Source: Rhodovulum steppense
Lineage (GTDB): Bacteria; Pseudomonadota; Alphaproteobacteria; Rhodobacterales; Rhodobacteraceae
DNA length: 57,102 nt
Assembly: GCF_004339675.1 (NCBI RefSeq)
Contig: NZ_SLVM01000021.1
Span: 1-57,102 of the forward strand
Direction of reading: 5' to 3'
A model generated the notes under the pieces. That model saw nothing but the letters and a program-made list of their open reading frames with translations. It was not told where the DNA came from and did not search any database. The translations under genes and the position numbers were made by a program. Shown one piece after another: positions 1-9,936 of the stretch (position 1 is the stretch's first letter; the number at the start of each line of letters is the position of its first letter).

Positions 1-306
1 GTGGCAGAAGTCCCGGCCCGGCCGATAATGCCGGACAATGCCGGGCCATCCGGGATAACCCCCGGACCTCGACCCTCTTCCGGTATCAAACCCCTTGTAA
101 CCCCCTGTCAGAACCACCCGTAACGACACACAAGCCGACCCGCCGGGGGCGCTGCCCCCGGACCCCCGGGGTATTTCAGCCAAGAAGAAGGGGGAACCGG
201 GTGTGCCCGGATCACCTGTGCCATCCGGATGCATGGTCACGGGCTTGTGGCTTTCGGGACGGCCTGAACCGGGCTTATCCTTTCGTCGCGAAGGAGGCCG
301 GGAAAG
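1..306. other. Intergenic region at window start, no gene seen
   Basis: No convincing coding sequence lies here. The stretch is GC-rich and contains one strong hairpin (listed separately). It ends in a good Shine-Dalgarno sequence, AAGGAGG at 291-297, serving the msrA start at 307. A 128-codon open frame overlapping msrA in another phase has an arginine-rich composition typical of shadow frames and is not called. Confidence 0.6.
141..194. repeat. GC-rich hairpin followed by an A/G-rich tail, probable dispersed intergenic element
   Basis: A perfect 8-bp stem, CCGGGGGC (143-150) with GCCCCCGG (154-161), closes a 3-nt loop. It is followed by a C/G run, the segment GTATTTCAGCC and a purine-rich tail. 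From general knowledge, similar 'stem, then ATATTT, then AAGAAGAAG' elements recur between genes in Rhodobacteraceae genomes. I saw no second copy in this window, so the repeat status is inference. It could act as a transcription end or an RNA-processing element. Confidence 0.4.
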
Positions 307-969
307 ATGCGCATGCGTGACACTCTCAAACCGCTGCTTCTGGCGGCAGCAATCGTTCTGGGCCTGGCCGTCAAGCATCCGGGGGCGCAGGCGGGCGAGA
401 TGCAGACCGCGATCGTGGCGGGGGGCTGTTTCTGGTGCGTCGAGGCGGATTTCGAACGGGTCGCGGGGGTGGAGGAGGTCGTGTCCGGCTATACCGGCGG
501 GACGGTGGCGAACCCGACCTATCGACAGGTCACCGCGGGCGGCACCGGGCATTACGAGGCGGTCCGCATCGTCTATGACCCGCAGGTGATCGGCTATGAG
601 CAGATCCTGTCGCTTTTCTTCCGCTCGGTCGATCCGACCGATGCGGGCGGCCAGTTCTGTGATCGGGGCGAGAGCTATCGGACGGCGGTTTTCGTCTCCG
701 ATCCGGCGGAGCGGCGGATTGCCGAGGCCGCCAAGGCCGAGGCGCAGGCAGCGCTGGGGCAAGCGGTGGTGACGCCCATCCTGGAGGCCGCACCCTTCTA
801 TCCGGCCGAGGAGTATCATCAGGATTATTACCGCAAGCGGGACATCGTGATCACCCGATACGGCCCGAAATCCAAGGCCGAGGCCTACAAGCTGTATCGC
901 GAGGGCTGCGGGCGCGATGCGCGGGTTCGCGCGCTTTGGGGCGATGCCGCGCCCTTTGCAGGATCCTAG
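307..969 (+). CDS. msrA: Peptide methionine-(S)-S-oxide reductase MsrA, with signal peptide
   Basis: Reduces methionine-S-sulfoxide in damaged proteins back to methionine. The catalytic motif GCFWC is present with the nucleophilic Cys at residue 41, and the family segments SGYTGG, GHYEAV and EYHQDYY follow. The 220-residue length is normal for MsrA plus an N-terminal extension. Residues about 5-29 form a basic then hydrophobic segment ending AQA, which looks like a Sec signal peptide, so this copy probably works in the periplasm. The ATG at 307 has AAGGAGG nine bases upstream. Its stop shares the palindrome CTAG with the stop of the convergent kinase gene. Thioredoxin-family reductants normally recycle MsrA. 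Confidence 0.93.
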   Translation: MRMRDTLKPLLLAAAIVLGLAVKHPGAQAGEMQTAIVAGGCFWCVEADFERVAGVEEVVSGYTGGTVANPTYRQVTAGGTGHYEAVRIVYDPQVIGYEQILSLFFRSVDPTDAGGQFCDRGESYRTAVFVSDPAERRIAEAAKAEAQAALGQAVVTPILEAAPFYPAEEYHQDYYRKRDIVITRYGPKSKAEAYKLYREGCGRDARVRALWGDAAPFAGS

Positions 970-1826
970 GCGCGGGCGAGGAATGCCTCGACCTCGGCGC
1001 GTGGCGGCATCGCGTCGGCGGTGCCCGGGCGGGTGACCTGGATTGCGGCGGCGGCGCTGGCATAGCGCAGCGCCTCGGGCCGGGTGAGGCCTCGATCCAG
1101 CGCCGCGACGAGCGAACCTATGAAACAGTCGCCCGCCCCGGTGGTATCGACCGGGGTCACCGGGAAAGCGGGCATCGAGAGGGTCTGGCCGTCGATCCGC
1201 CAGATTGCGCCGCGCGGGCCATCGGTGACGATGATCTCTGGCCCGTCGATCCGGCCCGGTGCGGCGCGCATCTGGGCGTCCTCGACTGCGTTGAGCACCA
1301 GAAGCGACAGATGCGGCAGGACCGCGCCCAGCGCCGCCAGATCGAAGGGCGCGGCGGAATAGACCACGCGCAAACCTGAAGCCGTGGCCAGAGCGGCCGC
1401 CTCGGCCTGGTGCGAGGTTTCGTTCTGGAGGAGAAGCGTGTCGCCCCGCCCCGCACCCGCCAGCGCGTCGGCGATCCGGCCTGCATCCTGCCGCATGTTC
1501 GCACCGGGCAGGATCACGATGGCATTCTCGCCATCGGGTGCGACGTTGATGATCGCATGACCCGTGGGCGCGTCGCAGATCGCGATGTGATCGGTCTCGA
1601 CCCCGAAGCGCGCCAGCCGTTGCACCGCCCAGTCGCCCTCCGCGCCGACCGCGCCGATATGGACCACGCGGGCCCCTGCCCGTGCCGCGGCGACGGACTG
1701 GTTCGCGCCCTTGCCGCCCAACCCGCGCGTCAGGCCGGTGGCGGCAAGGGTTTCGCCCGGCGCGGGCAGATGCGGGACCGCGTAGACATGATCCGCATTG
1801 ATCGAGCCGAGGCAGTAGACCGTCAC
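966..1826 (-). CDS. PfkB-family carbohydrate kinase (ribokinase-like)
   Basis: ATP-dependent sugar kinase of the PfkB/ribokinase fold, about 286 residues. The N-terminal GSINAD segment and the glycine-rich [12 protein letters not shown] match the substrate-binding region. Near the C-terminus DTTGAGDCF carries the anion hole and the catalytic Asp. The exact substrate cannot be read from sequence; ribose or a related pentose is likely. The GTG start at 1826 overlaps the maeB stop by one base (TAGTG), which indicates translational coupling to maeB and is preferred over an upstream in-frame start. The gene ends convergently on msrA. Confidence 0.85.
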   Translation of the reverse strand: MTVYCLGSINADHVYAVPHLPAPGETLAATGLTRGLGGKGANQSVAAARAGARVVHIGAVGAEGDWAVQRLARFGVETDHIAICDAPTGHAIINVAPDGENAIVILPGANMRQDAGRIADALAGAGRGDTLLLQNETSHQAEAAALATASGLRVVYSAAPFDLAALGAVLPHLSLLVLNAVEDAQMRAAPGRIDGPEIIVTDGPRGAIWRIDGQTLSMPAFPVTPVDTTGAGDCFIGSLVAALDRGLTRPEALRYASAAAAIQVTRPGTADAMPPRAEVEAFLARA

Positions 1827-4084
1827 TAGCCGACCTCGCAAGCGGCCAGCAGCGCCATGTTCAGGATGTCGTTCACCGTGGACCCGGTCGAACAGATCTG
1901 GATCGGCTTGTCGACGCCCGCAAGGATCGGGCCGATCACAGTTGCCCCCGCCATTTCCTGCATCAGCTTGACCGAGATCGAGGCCGAATGCCGGGCGGGC
2001 ACCACAAGGATGTTGGCGGGGCCCGAAAGACGGCAGAACGGGTATTTCGCCATCGCCGCGGGGTTCAGGGCGACATCCACGGTCATCTCGCCATCATACT
2101 CGAAATCCACCCCGCGCCGGTCCAGAACCCGCGCCGCAAGGTGCATCTTGGTCGCCCGTTCCGACACCGGATAGCCGAAGGTCGAGAATGACAGGAAGGC
2201 CACGCGCGGCTCCAGCCCGAGGCTGCGCGCAACATCGGCCGCGCGCTCGGCGATGGTGGCAAGCTCCTCTTCCTCGGGCCATTCATGGACCAACGTATCG
2301 GCCACGAAGACGATCTTGCCCTTGTTCAACAGCGCCGTGACGCCGACCGCCCCATCCTCGGCCCTTGCGTCGAAGACATGGTTGATGAGGTCGAGCACAT
2401 GGGCCGATTTCCGCGTCGCGCCGGTCACCAGCGCGTCGCCATGGCCATGCGCCAGCATCAGCGCCGAGAACACATGCCGGTCGCGCTGGGCCAGCCGGTT
2501 GATGTCATGCGCGTCGAAGCCCTTGCGCTGAAGCCGTTGGTAGAGGAAGGACCGATAGGCCTCCAGGTGGCGCGTATTGGCGGCGTTCACCACCTCGATC
2601 TCGCGACAGGCATCGCCGAGGCCCGCCTGGTCCAGCTTTTCCTTGACGTCCGCCTCGCGGCCCACGACCAGCGCCTTGCCATAGCCCGACCGCTGATAGG
2701 CGACCGCGGCGCGCAGCACCCGTTCATCGTCGCCCTCGGCAAAGATCATCCGCGCCTGCGCCGCCTTGGCCCGAGCCGCGATGCCCGACAGCACGGACGC
2801 CGTGGGATCCATCCGCGCCTTGAGGTTGTGGCGATAGGCGTCCATGTCCACGATCGGCCGCCGCGCGGCGCCGGTATCCATGCCCGCACGGGCCACCGCA
2901 GGCGGGATCGTGTAGATCAGCCGCGGATCGAAAGGCGTCGGGATGATGTAGTCGCGGCCAAAGCTGAGCTTCTTGCCATAGGCCATGGCAACCTCGTCGG
3001 GCACATCCTCGCGTGCCAGTTCGGCCAGCGCCTCGGCGCAGGCGATCTTCATCTCGTCATTGATGGCGCGGGCATGGATGTCCAGCGCGCCGCGGAAGAG
3101 ATAGGGAAAGCCCAGGACGTTGTTCACCTGGTTGGGGTAGTCGCTGCGTCCGGTGGCCACGATGGCATCGGGCCGGATCGCATGTGCCTCTTCGGGCGTG
3201 ATCTCGGGATCGGGGTTGGCCATGGCGAAGATCACCGGGTTGTCGGCCATCGCGGCCAGCATCTTGGGCGTGACCGCACCCTTGACGCTGACGCCCAGGA
3301 ACACGTCGGCGCCCACCATCGCCTCTTCCAGCGTGCGGGCCTCGGTGCGGGCGGCATGGGCCGATTTCCACTGGTTCATGCCCTCGGTGCGGCCCTGCCA
3401 GATCACGCCCTTGGTATCGCAGGCGATGCAGTTGTCGTGCCTGGCCCCCATCGCCTTGATCAGTTCCAGACAGGCGATCCCGGCCGCCCCTGCCCCGTTC
3501 AGGACGATCCGGCAATCCTCGATCTTCTTGCCTGTCAGGTGCAGCGCGTTGATCAGCCCCGCGGCACAGATCACCGCCGTTCCATGCTGGTCGTCATGGA
3601 AGACGGGGATATCCATCTCTTCCTTGAGCCGCTGCTCGATGATGAAACATTCCGGCGCCTTGATATCCTCAAGGTTGATGCCGCCAAAGGTCGGCCCCAT
3701 CAGCTTGATGGCGCGGATCAGTTCCTCGGGATCCTCGCTGTCCAGTTCGATGTCGATGGCGTTCACGTCGGCGAACCGCTTGAACAGGACCGCCTTGCCC
3801 TCCATCACCGGCTTGGCGGCCAGCGCGCCCAGATTGCCCATGCCAAGGATCGCCGTGCCGTTCGAGATCACCGCCACCATGTTGCCCTTGGTGGTGTAGT
3901 CATAGGCGGTTCCGGGTGCGTCCGCGATCGCCTGCACCGGCACCGCGACGCCGGGAGAATAGGCCAGGCTCAGGTCGCGCTGCGTGGTCATCGGCTTGGT
4001 GGCCACGATCTCGTATTTTCCCGGAACGGGCTCGATATGGTAGCTCAGCGCCTCTTCGGGGGTGATCTTCGACTTCTCGGCCAT
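1826..4084 (-). CDS. maeB: NADP-dependent malic enzyme, MaeB type with phosphotransacetylase-like domain
   Basis: Oxidatively decarboxylates malate to pyruvate, feeding pyruvate and NADPH from the TCA cycle. About 752 residues, the size of the fused proteobacterial MaeB class. The first ~430 residues hold the malic enzyme domain ([18 protein letters not shown], a nucleotide-binding stretch around [10 protein letters not shown]). The remainder resembles phosphate acetyltransferase ([19 protein letters not shown] near the end); in known MaeB enzymes this domain is catalytically silent and regulatory. The ATG at 4084, beginning [13 protein letters not shown], has a CTCCTCC complement (AGGAGG on the minus strand) just upstream. 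It is divergent from mutS and coupled to the downstream kinase. Confidence 0.95.
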   Translation of the reverse strand: MAEKSKITPEEALSYHIEPVPGKYEIVATKPMTTQRDLSLAYSPGVAVPVQAIADAPGTAYDYTTKGNMVAVISNGTAILGMGNLGALAAKPVMEGKAVLFKRFADVNAIDIELDSEDPEELIRAIKLMGPTFGGINLEDIKAPECFIIEQRLKEEMDIPVFHDDQHGTAVICAAGLINALHLTGKKIEDCRIVLNGAGAAGIACLELIKAMGARHDNCIACDTKGVIWQGRTEGMNQWKSAHAARTEARTLEEAMVGADVFLGVSVKGAVTPKMLAAMADNPVIFAMANPDPEITPEEAHAIRPDAIVATGRSDYPNQVNNVLGFPYLFRGALDIHARAINDEMKIACAEALAELAREDVPDEVAMAYGKKLSFGRDYIIPTPFDPRLIYTIPPAVARAGMDTGAARRPIVDMDAYRHNLKARMDPTASVLSGIAARAKAAQARMIFAEGDDERVLRAAVAYQRSGYGKALVVGREADVKEKLDQAGLGDACREIEVVNAANTRHLEAYRSFLYQRLQRKGFDAHDINRLAQRDRHVFSALMLAHGHGDALVTGATRKSAHVLDLINHVFDARAEDGAVGVTALLNKGKIVFVADTLVHEWPEEEELATIAERAADVARSLGLEPRVAFLSFSTFGYPVSERATKMHLAARVLDRRGVDFEYDGEMTVDVALNPAAMAKYPFCRLSGPANILVVPARHSASISVKLMQEMAGATVIGPILAGVDKPIQICSTGSTVNDILNMALLAACEVG

Positions 4085-4214
4085 TCCGGGCGTCTCCTCC
4101 TGCTGGTTCTGCCTCTTATCCCTCTGCGGGCCGCGTCTCAATAGACGAGGTTTTCCGGCTTTCGTGGCGGGGGCGGGGTTTGTAAGGTCCGGGTTCGACA
4201 GACCGGGGGACAAG

Positions 4215-6872
4215 GTGAGCGCAGAGGCCGAAACCGTCACGCCGATGATGGCGCAATATCTGGAAATCAAGGCGGCCCATCCCGGGGCGCTGCTGTTCTA
4301 CCGGATGGGCGATTTCTACGAGATGTTCTTTGACGATGCCGTGGCCGCGGCCGAGGCGCTGGATATCGCGCTGACCAAACGCGGCAAGCATCAGGGACAG
4401 GATATCCCGATGTGCGGGGTGCCGGTCCATTCGTCGGAAAACTACCTGCTGACGCTGATCCGCAAGGGGTTTCGCGTGGCGGTCTGCGAACAACTGGAGG
4501 ATCCGGCCGAGGCAAAGAAGCGCGGGTCCAAGGCCGTCGTGAAACGCGACGTGGTGCGGCTGGTCACGCCCGGCACGCTGACCGAAGAATCCCTGCTGGA
4601 AGCGCGGCGGCACAACTTTCTTGCCGCCTTTGCCGGGGTGCGCGATGCGGGCGCGCTGGCCTGGGTGGATATCTCGACCGGCGCCTTCCGGGTGACCGAC
4701 TGCCCCCCTGTCCGGTTGGGTCCGGAACTGGCCCGGCTGGCGCCTCGCGAGGTGCTGTTGAGCGATCCGTTCGAGCCGGGCTGGGCCGAGATAGTCACTG
4801 AATCCGGCGCCGCGCTGACGCCGCTATCGCGCGCCAGCTTTGACAGCATCTCGGCCGAAAAGCGGCTGGCCGCGCTGTTCGGGGTGGATACGCTGGACGG
4901 CTTTGGCAGCTTTGGCCGGGCCGAGTTGTCGGCGATGGGGGCGCTGGTCGACTATCTGGAGATCACCCAGAAGGGCAAGCTGCCGCTGCTGCGCCCGCCG
5001 GTGCGTGAAACCGCGGGCGGCAGCGTCCAGATCGACGCGGCGACACGGCGGAACCTGGAACTGACCGCTAGCCTGTCGGGCGGGCGTGACGGCAGCCTGC
5101 TGCACGCCATCGACCGCACCGTGACCGCGCCGGGCGCGCGGCTGCTGGAACGGCGGATCTCCAGCCCCTCGCGCGATCTGGCCACGATCCACGCCCGGCT
5201 GGCAGCGCTGCGTTTGCTGGTCGAGGATGCGGGGCTTTGCAATGCGCTGCGCGATGCGCTGCGGAAATGCCCCGACATGGACCGCGCGCTGTCGCGCCTT
5301 GCGCTGGACCGGGGCGGCCCGCGCGATCTGGCGGCGATCCGCAACGGTCTGGCGCAGGCGGGCGCGGTGGCCTTGCACCTGTCGGGCGATCTGCCGGGGC
5401 TGCTGGCCGAGGCGCGGGCGGCGCTTCTGGGCCATGACGACCTGCACGATCTGCTGGACGCCGCGCTGATCGCCGAACCGCCGCTTCTGACCCGCGATGG
5501 CGGCTTCATCGCACCCGGCCATGATGCCGACCTGGATGAGGCGCGCAGCCTGCGCGACGAGGGGCGCGGGGTGATCGCGGCGATGCAGGCCGAGTTCACG
5601 AGGGAAACCGGGATCGGGTCGCTGAAGGTCAAGCACAACAACGTGCTGGGCTATTTCATCGAGGTCACCGCCACCCATGTCGAGCGGATGCTGTCGCCCC
5701 CCCTGTCGGAACGCTTCATCCACCGCCAGACCACCGCGAATGCGGTGCGGTTCACCACGGTCGCGCTGTCCGAACTGGAAACCCGCATCCTGAACGCGGG
5801 CAACCGGGCGCTGGAGATCGAAAAGCGGCTCTATTACGGCCTGAAAGCCGCCATTCTGGCCAAGGCCGGACCGGTCGCACAGGCCGCCGCGGCGCTGGCC
5901 GAGATCGACCTTGCGGCGGGGCTGGCCGATCTTGCCCGGGGCGAGGACTGGTGCGAGCCCAAGGTGGATGACAGCCGGGCCTTCGAGATCGAGGGCGGGC
6001 GCCATCCGGTGGTGGAGCGGGCGTTGCGGCGGCAGGGCGGGACACCCTTTGTCGCCAATGACTGCGCGCTGTCGGATGGTGCGGAGGGCGCGGCGATCTG
6101 GCTGCTGACGGGGCCGAACATGGCAGGGAAATCGACCTTCCTGCGCCAGAACGCGCTGATCGCGCTCTTGGCGCAGGCGGGCAGTTTCGTGCCTGCGGCC
6201 CGCGCCCATATCGGGCTGGTCTCGCAATTGTTCAGCCGGGTCGGCGCGTCCGACGATCTGGCGCGGGGGCGGTCGACTTTCATGGTCGAGATGGTCGAGA
6301 CGGCAGCGATCCTGAACCAGGCCGATGACCGCGCGCTGGTGATCCTGGACGAGATCGGGCGCGGCACCGCGACCTGGGACGGGCTGTCCATCGCCTGGGC
6401 CACGCTGGAACATCTGCATGACGCGAACCGCTGCCGGGCGCTGTTCGCGACACATTACCATGAACTGACCCCGCTGGCGCACCGGCTGGCGGGGGTCGAG
6501 AACGCGACCGTGGCGGTGAAGGAATGGCAAGGCGACGTGATCTTCCTGCACGAGATTCGCAAGGGGGCGGCGGACCGGTCCTATGGCGTGCAGGTCGCGC
6601 GCCTGGCCGGTCTGCCCGAGGCCGTGATCGAGCGCGCCCGCGCCGTGCTGGACACGCTGGAACGCGGCGAGCGTGAGGGCGGGCGGCCGCAGAAGGCGCT
6701 GATCGACGATCTGCCGCTGTTCTCGGCCATACGCAGCGCGCCACCCGCTGCTGCCCCGAAAGGCCCCTCGCCCCTCGAAGAAAAGCTCGCCGGGCTACAT
6801 CCCGACGAGCTGACACCGAAACAGGCGCTGGAGCTGATCTACGAACTGAAGGCGCTGGCCCGCGGCGATTAG
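4215..6872 (+). CDS. mutS: DNA mismatch repair protein MutS
   Basis: Recognises base mismatches and small loops after replication and starts repair. About 885 residues. The N-terminal mismatch-binding segment is clear ([21 protein letters not shown], including the Phe that stacks on the mismatch and its Glu). The C-terminal ABC-type ATPase has Walker [10 protein letters not shown] near residue 633, then a DEIGRGT Walker B and the FATHYHEL segment. The GTG at 4215 is chosen because it has GGGGGA a few bases upstream and removes a non-homologous 51-residue extension; a Met ten codons later is the alternative. It is divergent from maeB, and its TAG stop overlaps the grpE stop on the other strand. 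Confidence 0.96.
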   Translation: MSAEAETVTPMMAQYLEIKAAHPGALLFYRMGDFYEMFFDDAVAAAEALDIALTKRGKHQGQDIPMCGVPVHSSENYLLTLIRKGFRVAVCEQLEDPAEAKKRGSKAVVKRDVVRLVTPGTLTEESLLEARRHNFLAAFAGVRDAGALAWVDISTGAFRVTDCPPVRLGPELARLAPREVLLSDPFEPGWAEIVTESGAALTPLSRASFDSISAEKRLAALFGVDTLDGFGSFGRAELSAMGALVDYLEITQKGKLPLLRPPVRETAGGSVQIDAATRRNLELTASLSGGRDGSLLHAIDRTVTAPGARLLERRISSPSRDLATIHARLAALRLLVEDAGLCNALRDALRKCPDMDRALSRLALDRGGPRDLAAIRNGLAQAGAVALHLSGDLPGLLAEARAALLGHDDLHDLLDAALIAEPPLLTRDGGFIAPGHDADLDEARSLRDEGRGVIAAMQAEFTRETGIGSLKVKHNNVLGYFIEVTATHVERMLSPPLSERFIHRQTTANAVRFTTVALSELETRILNAGNRALEIEKRLYYGLKAAILAKAGPVAQAAAALAEIDLAAGLADLARGEDWCEPKVDDSRAFEIEGGRHPVVERALRRQGGTPFVANDCALSDGAEGAAIWLLTGPNMAGKSTFLRQNALIALLAQAGSFVPAARAHIGLVSQLFSRVGASDDLARGRSTFMVEMVETAAILNQADDRALVILDEIGRGTATWDGLSIAWATLEHLHDANRCRALFATHYHELTPLAHRLAGVENATVAVKEWQGDVIFLHEIRKGAADRSYGVQVARLAGLPEAVIERARAVLDTLERGEREGGRPQKALIDDLPLFSAIRSAPPAAAPKGPSPLEEKLAGLHPDELTPKQALELIYELKALARGD

Positions 6873-7414
6873 GACGCGGGCGTAGAGGACACGCCGACCT
6901 GCGCCGGGCGCAACAGCCGGTCATGCAGCATGAAGCCGACGGTCATCACCTGAATGATCTCGCCCGCCTTTGTGCCCGGCACCGGCGCCTCGAACATGGC
7001 CTGGTGCTGCTGCGGGTCGAACGGGTCGCCGGGTTCGGGCGAGATACGCTCGATCCCGTGCTTGGAGAACACGTTCAGCAATTCGCGAAGCGTGAGTTCC
7101 ACACCTTCGAGGAACGCCTTCTGCGCCTCGCGCTGTTCCTCGGTCACGATATCCAGCGCGCGCGACAGGTGGTCATAGACCGGCAGGATGTCGCGGGCGA
7201 ACTTGGCCCCGCCGTAATTCTCGGCCTCGCGCCGGTCGCGGTCGGCCCGCTTGCGCGAGTTCTCGGCATCGGCCAGCGCCCGCATGAAACGGTCGCGCAG
7301 CTCGTCGCGCTCGGCGCGCAGGGCCTCGATCTCGGCCTCGGGCGCCAGCCCCTCGGCCGCGGCATCCTCGGCGATATCGTCGATCTCGATGTCGGTCTTT
7401 TCTGGTTGTGCCAT
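6869..7414 (-). CDS. grpE: Heat-shock nucleotide-exchange factor GrpE
   Basis: Releases ADP from DnaK, completing the Hsp70 chaperone cycle in the cytoplasm. The 181 residues show the usual layout: an acidic N-terminus, a long helix rich in Glu/Arg (about 25-80, including [16 protein letters not shown]), then the beta domain with [10 protein letters not shown] and the C-terminal signature [19 protein letters not shown]. It starts three bases after the hrcA stop, so hrcA and grpE form a heat-shock operon. It ends convergently with mutS, with overlapping stop codons. Confidence 0.96.
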   Translation of the reverse strand: MAQPEKTDIEIDDIAEDAAAEGLAPEAEIEALRAERDELRDRFMRALADAENSRKRADRDRREAENYGGAKFARDILPVYDHLSRALDIVTEEQREAQKAFLEGVELTLRELLNVFSKHGIERISPEPGDPFDPQQHQAMFEAPVPGTKAGEIIQVMTVGFMLHDRLLRPAQVGVSSTPAS

Positions 7415-7417
7415 GCC

Positions 7418-8488
7418 TTATCCCTTGCCCCGGTCGGAAATCAGCTTTCCGACCAGCTGTGCCGTATAGTCCACGATGGGCACGATCCGCCCGTAGTTCA
7501 GCCGGGTCGGCCCGATCACGCCAACGGCTCCGATGATCTTCCGGTCAGCGTTCATATATGGAGAGACCACCAGAGAGGAACCCGAAAGTGAAAAAAGCTT
7601 GTTTTCGGAGCCGATGAAGATGCGCACGCCCTCGCCTTCCTCGGCAAGCTCAAGGAACTCGACGATGTCGCGCTTGCGTTCCAGATCGTCGAACAGGGTG
7701 CGGATGCGGTCCAGTTCCTCGGCCTCGGCGCTGTCGGCCAGCAGATTCGCCCGGCCACGCACGATCAGCCGCTCATGCGGCTCGCCCTCGTTCTCCCAGA
7801 CGGCCAGTCCGGCCTCGACCATCACGCGGGCCAGTTCGTTCAACTCGCGGCGACGGCGCGCGATCTCGACCTGCATCACGTCGCGCAACTCGCTGAGCGT
7901 CTTGCCGGCGGCCAGGGCGTTCAGGAAATTCGCCGCCTCGCGCATGGATGAGGGCGTCTGGCCCGGCGCGGGCTGGAAGATGCGATTCTCGACATGGCCA
8001 TCGGCAAAGACCAGAACCGTCAGCGCCCGGTCGGGGGCAAGGCTCACGAACTCGATATGCTTGATCGGCGCCTCGTATTTCGGCGCCAGGACCAGCGACG
8101 CCCCCCGCGTCACGCCCGACAGCGCCGCGCCGACCCGGTCCAGCATCACGCCCACATCGCGTTCGTTGCTGCCCAGCGTCGCGTCGATCTTTTCTCGATC
8201 CTCGCTCTCAAGCTCGCGCATCTCCAGCAGGCCATCGACGAACATGCGCAGGCCCAGTTGCGTCGGTATCCGCCCGGCCGAGACATGCGGGCTGTCCAGC
8301 AGTCCCAGGAATTCCAGATCCTGCATCACGTTGCGGATGGTGGCGGCGCTGACCTTCTCGCTCATGCTGCGGGTCAGCGTGCGCGAGCCGACCGGATCGC
8401 CGGTTTCCAGATAGCCCTCGACCACGCGGCGGAACACCTCGCGCGAGCGGTCGTTCATCTCGTCGAGAAGTCTCGGGGTTTCGGTCAC
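7418..8488 (-). CDS. hrcA: Heat-inducible transcription repressor HrcA
   Basis: Represses chaperone genes by binding CIRCE operators and is itself stabilised by GroEL. About 356 residues. The N-terminal winged-helix region reads LNDRSREVF-like, then VGSRTLTR and [13 protein letters not shown] (the recognition helix area), followed by HVSAGRIPT. The C-terminal part contains the GxIGPxRLNYG-type signature near residue 330. The GTG at 8488 is chosen because a good promoter lies at 8518-8545, which rules out the TTG at 8518. No CIRCE inverted repeat is visible upstream, so autoregulation through CIRCE is not supported here. Confidence 0.94.
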   Translation of the reverse strand: MTETPRLLDEMNDRSREVFRRVVEGYLETGDPVGSRTLTRSMSEKVSAATIRNVMQDLEFLGLLDSPHVSAGRIPTQLGLRMFVDGLLEMRELESEDREKIDATLGSNERDVGVMLDRVGAALSGVTRGASLVLAPKYEAPIKHIEFVSLAPDRALTVLVFADGHVENRIFQPAPGQTPSSMREAANFLNALAAGKTLSELRDVMQVEIARRRRELNELARVMVEAGLAVWENEGEPHERLIVRGRANLLADSAEAEELDRIRTLFDDLERKRDIVEFLELAEEGEGVRIFIGSENKLFSLSGSSLVVSPYMNADRKIIGAVGVIGPTRLNYGRIVPIVDYTAQLVGKLISDRGKG

Positions 8489-8517
8489 CTTGGGCAGCTT
8501 TCCTGAGAGGCGGAGCA

Positions 8518-8545
8518 ATTAAAGGACAGGTCGCGCTTGCGTCAA
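8518..8545 (-). promoter_or_regulatory. Predicted promoter of hrcA-grpE
   Basis: On the minus strand the sequence reads TTGACG, a 16-bp spacer, then TTTAAT. This is a 5/6 match to each of the housekeeping -35 and -10 hexamers. Transcription would start near 8510, about 20 bases before the chosen hrcA GTG. Hexamers were matched by eye. Confidence 0.5.
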
Positions 8546-8607
8546 TCGGGCTTGCATCATGGCCCCTCTCATGGGAGCAAAGCGCCGAACCCGAGAGAGG
8601 ATATCCC

Positions 8608-9324
8608 ATGCGCCCGTCTGGTCGTGATGTAAGCGAAATGCGCCCCGTTTCAATCGAGACCGGCGTGACGAAACATGCCGAGGGCTCCTGCCTGATCCGG
8701 ATCGGCGATACCCATGTGCTGTGCACAGCCTCGCTGGAAGAGCGCGTGCCCCCCTTCATGAAGAACTCGGGCCTTGGCTGGGTGACGGCGGAATACGGGA
8801 TGCTGCCGCGCGCGACCACGACGCGGATGCGGCGCGAGGCGTCGGCGGGCAAGCAGGGCGGGCGCACGGTGGAAATCCAGCGGCTGATCGGGCGGTCCTT
8901 GCGGGCCGGTGTCGACCGGGTGGCGCTGGGCGAGCGGCAGATCACCGTCGATTGCGACGTGATCCAGGCCGATGGCGGCACCCGCTGCGCCGCGATCACC
9001 GGCGGCTGGGTCGCGCTGCGGCTGGCGGTGAACAAGCTGATGAAGACCGGCGAAGTGATCTCGGACCCGATGACCGATCCGGTCGCGGCGGTGTCCTGCG
9101 GGATCTATGCCGGGCAGCCGGTGCTGGATCTGGACTATCCCGAGGACAGCGAGGCGGGCGTCGACGGGAATTTCGTGATGACCGGCTCGGGTCGGCTGAT
9201 CGAGGTGCAGATGTCAGCCGAGGGCGCCACCTTCACGCGCGAGCAGATGGACAAGCTGCTGGGGCTGGCCGATGCCGGTGTCGCCCAACTGGTCGCGGCG
9301 CAAAGGGCCGCGGTCGGAGCCTGA
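8608..9324 (+). CDS. rph: Ribonuclease PH
   Basis: Phosphorolytic 3'-5' exoribonuclease that trims tRNA 3' ends. The 238 residues are the normal family length. Start [19 protein letters not shown] is typical. Conserved blocks include [14 protein letters not shown], the R-rich segment around [27 protein letters not shown] and a C-terminal [20 protein letters not shown] sequence lies just upstream of the ATG. It is followed at 3 bp by rdgB and then hemW in the same direction, a small nucleotide/tRNA housekeeping operon divergent from hrcA. Confidence 0.96.
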   Translation: MRPSGRDVSEMRPVSIETGVTKHAEGSCLIRIGDTHVLCTASLEERVPPFMKNSGLGWVTAEYGMLPRATTTRMRREASAGKQGGRTVEIQRLIGRSLRAGVDRVALGERQITVDCDVIQADGGTRCAAITGGWVALRLAVNKLMKTGEVISDPMTDPVAAVSCGIYAGQPVLDLDYPEDSEAGVDGNFVMTGSGRLIEVQMSAEGATFTREQMDKLLGLADAGVAQLVAAQRAAVGA

Positions 9325-9327
9325 GCG

Positions 9328-9936
9328 ATGCGCCGTTTCACGGGCAACCGGCTTCTGGTGGCGACCCATAACCGGGGCAAGCTGGAAGAAATCGCGCATC
9401 TGCTGGAGCCGCACGGCATTTCCGTGGTCGGCGCGGCCGAGATGAACCTGCCCGAACCCCCCGAGACCGAGGACAGTTTCATCGGCAATGCCCGGATCAA
9501 GGCCCATGCCGCCGCCAAGGCCACCGGCCTGCCCGCCCTGGCCGATGACAGCGGGCTTTCGGTCGATGCGCTGGGCGGTGCACCGGGGGTGCATACGGCG
9601 GATTGGGCCGAAACAGGCTCTGGTCGCGACTTCGGGATGGCGATGGAACGGGTCTGGCGCGAGCTTCAGGCGACCGGGACGCCAGCGCCCTACTCCGCGC
9701 GGTTTTCCTGCACCTTCGTCCTCGCCTGGCCCGATGGGCAGGACGAGGTCTTCGTGGGCGAGGTTCCCGGCCGCATCATCTGGCCCGGCCGCGGCGATCA
9801 GGGCCATGGCTATGACCCGATCTTTCAGCCCGACGGGTTCGACGTGACCTTCGCCCAGATGGACCGTTGGGAAAAGAACCGGATCAGCCATCGCGGCCGC
9901 GCCTTCGAAAATCTGGTGCAGGCCATTGGCGGCTGA
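9328..9936 (+). CDS. rdgB: XTP/dITP diphosphatase (RdgB/HAM1 family)
   Basis: Hydrolyses non-canonical purine triphosphates (dITP, XTP) to monophosphates, preventing their use in DNA and RNA. The 202 residues begin with the family signature LLVATHNRGKLEEI, followed by PETEDSFIGNARIKA, the active-site block LADDSGLSVDALGGAPGVHT and the C-terminal GYDPIF and SHRGRAF segments. It lies 3 bp behind rph and overlaps the start of hemW by 11 bp. Confidence 0.96.
   Translation: MRRFTGNRLLVATHNRGKLEEIAHLLEPHGISVVGAAEMNLPEPPETEDSFIGNARIKAHAAAKATGLPALADDSGLSVDALGGAPGVHTADWAETGSGRDFGMAMERVWRELQATGTPAPYSARFSCTFVLAWPDGQDEVFVGEVPGRIIWPGRGDQGHGYDPIFQPDGFDVTFAQMDRWEKNRISHRGRAFENLVQAIGG

Noticed and set aside
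2285-4144. 619-codon plus-strand open frame
   Set aside because: It lies antisense to maeB, has His/Arg/Gly-rich composition and no family motif. GC-rich codon bias produces such shadow frames.
4824-6551. 575-codon minus-strand open frame
   Set aside because: Antisense to mutS, rich in Gln/Arg with no domain. Treated as a shadow frame.
8489-8607. CIRCE operator in the hrcA-rph gap
   Set aside because: No TTAGCACTC-N9-GAGTGCTAA-like inverted repeat is present, so only a housekeeping-type promoter is called.
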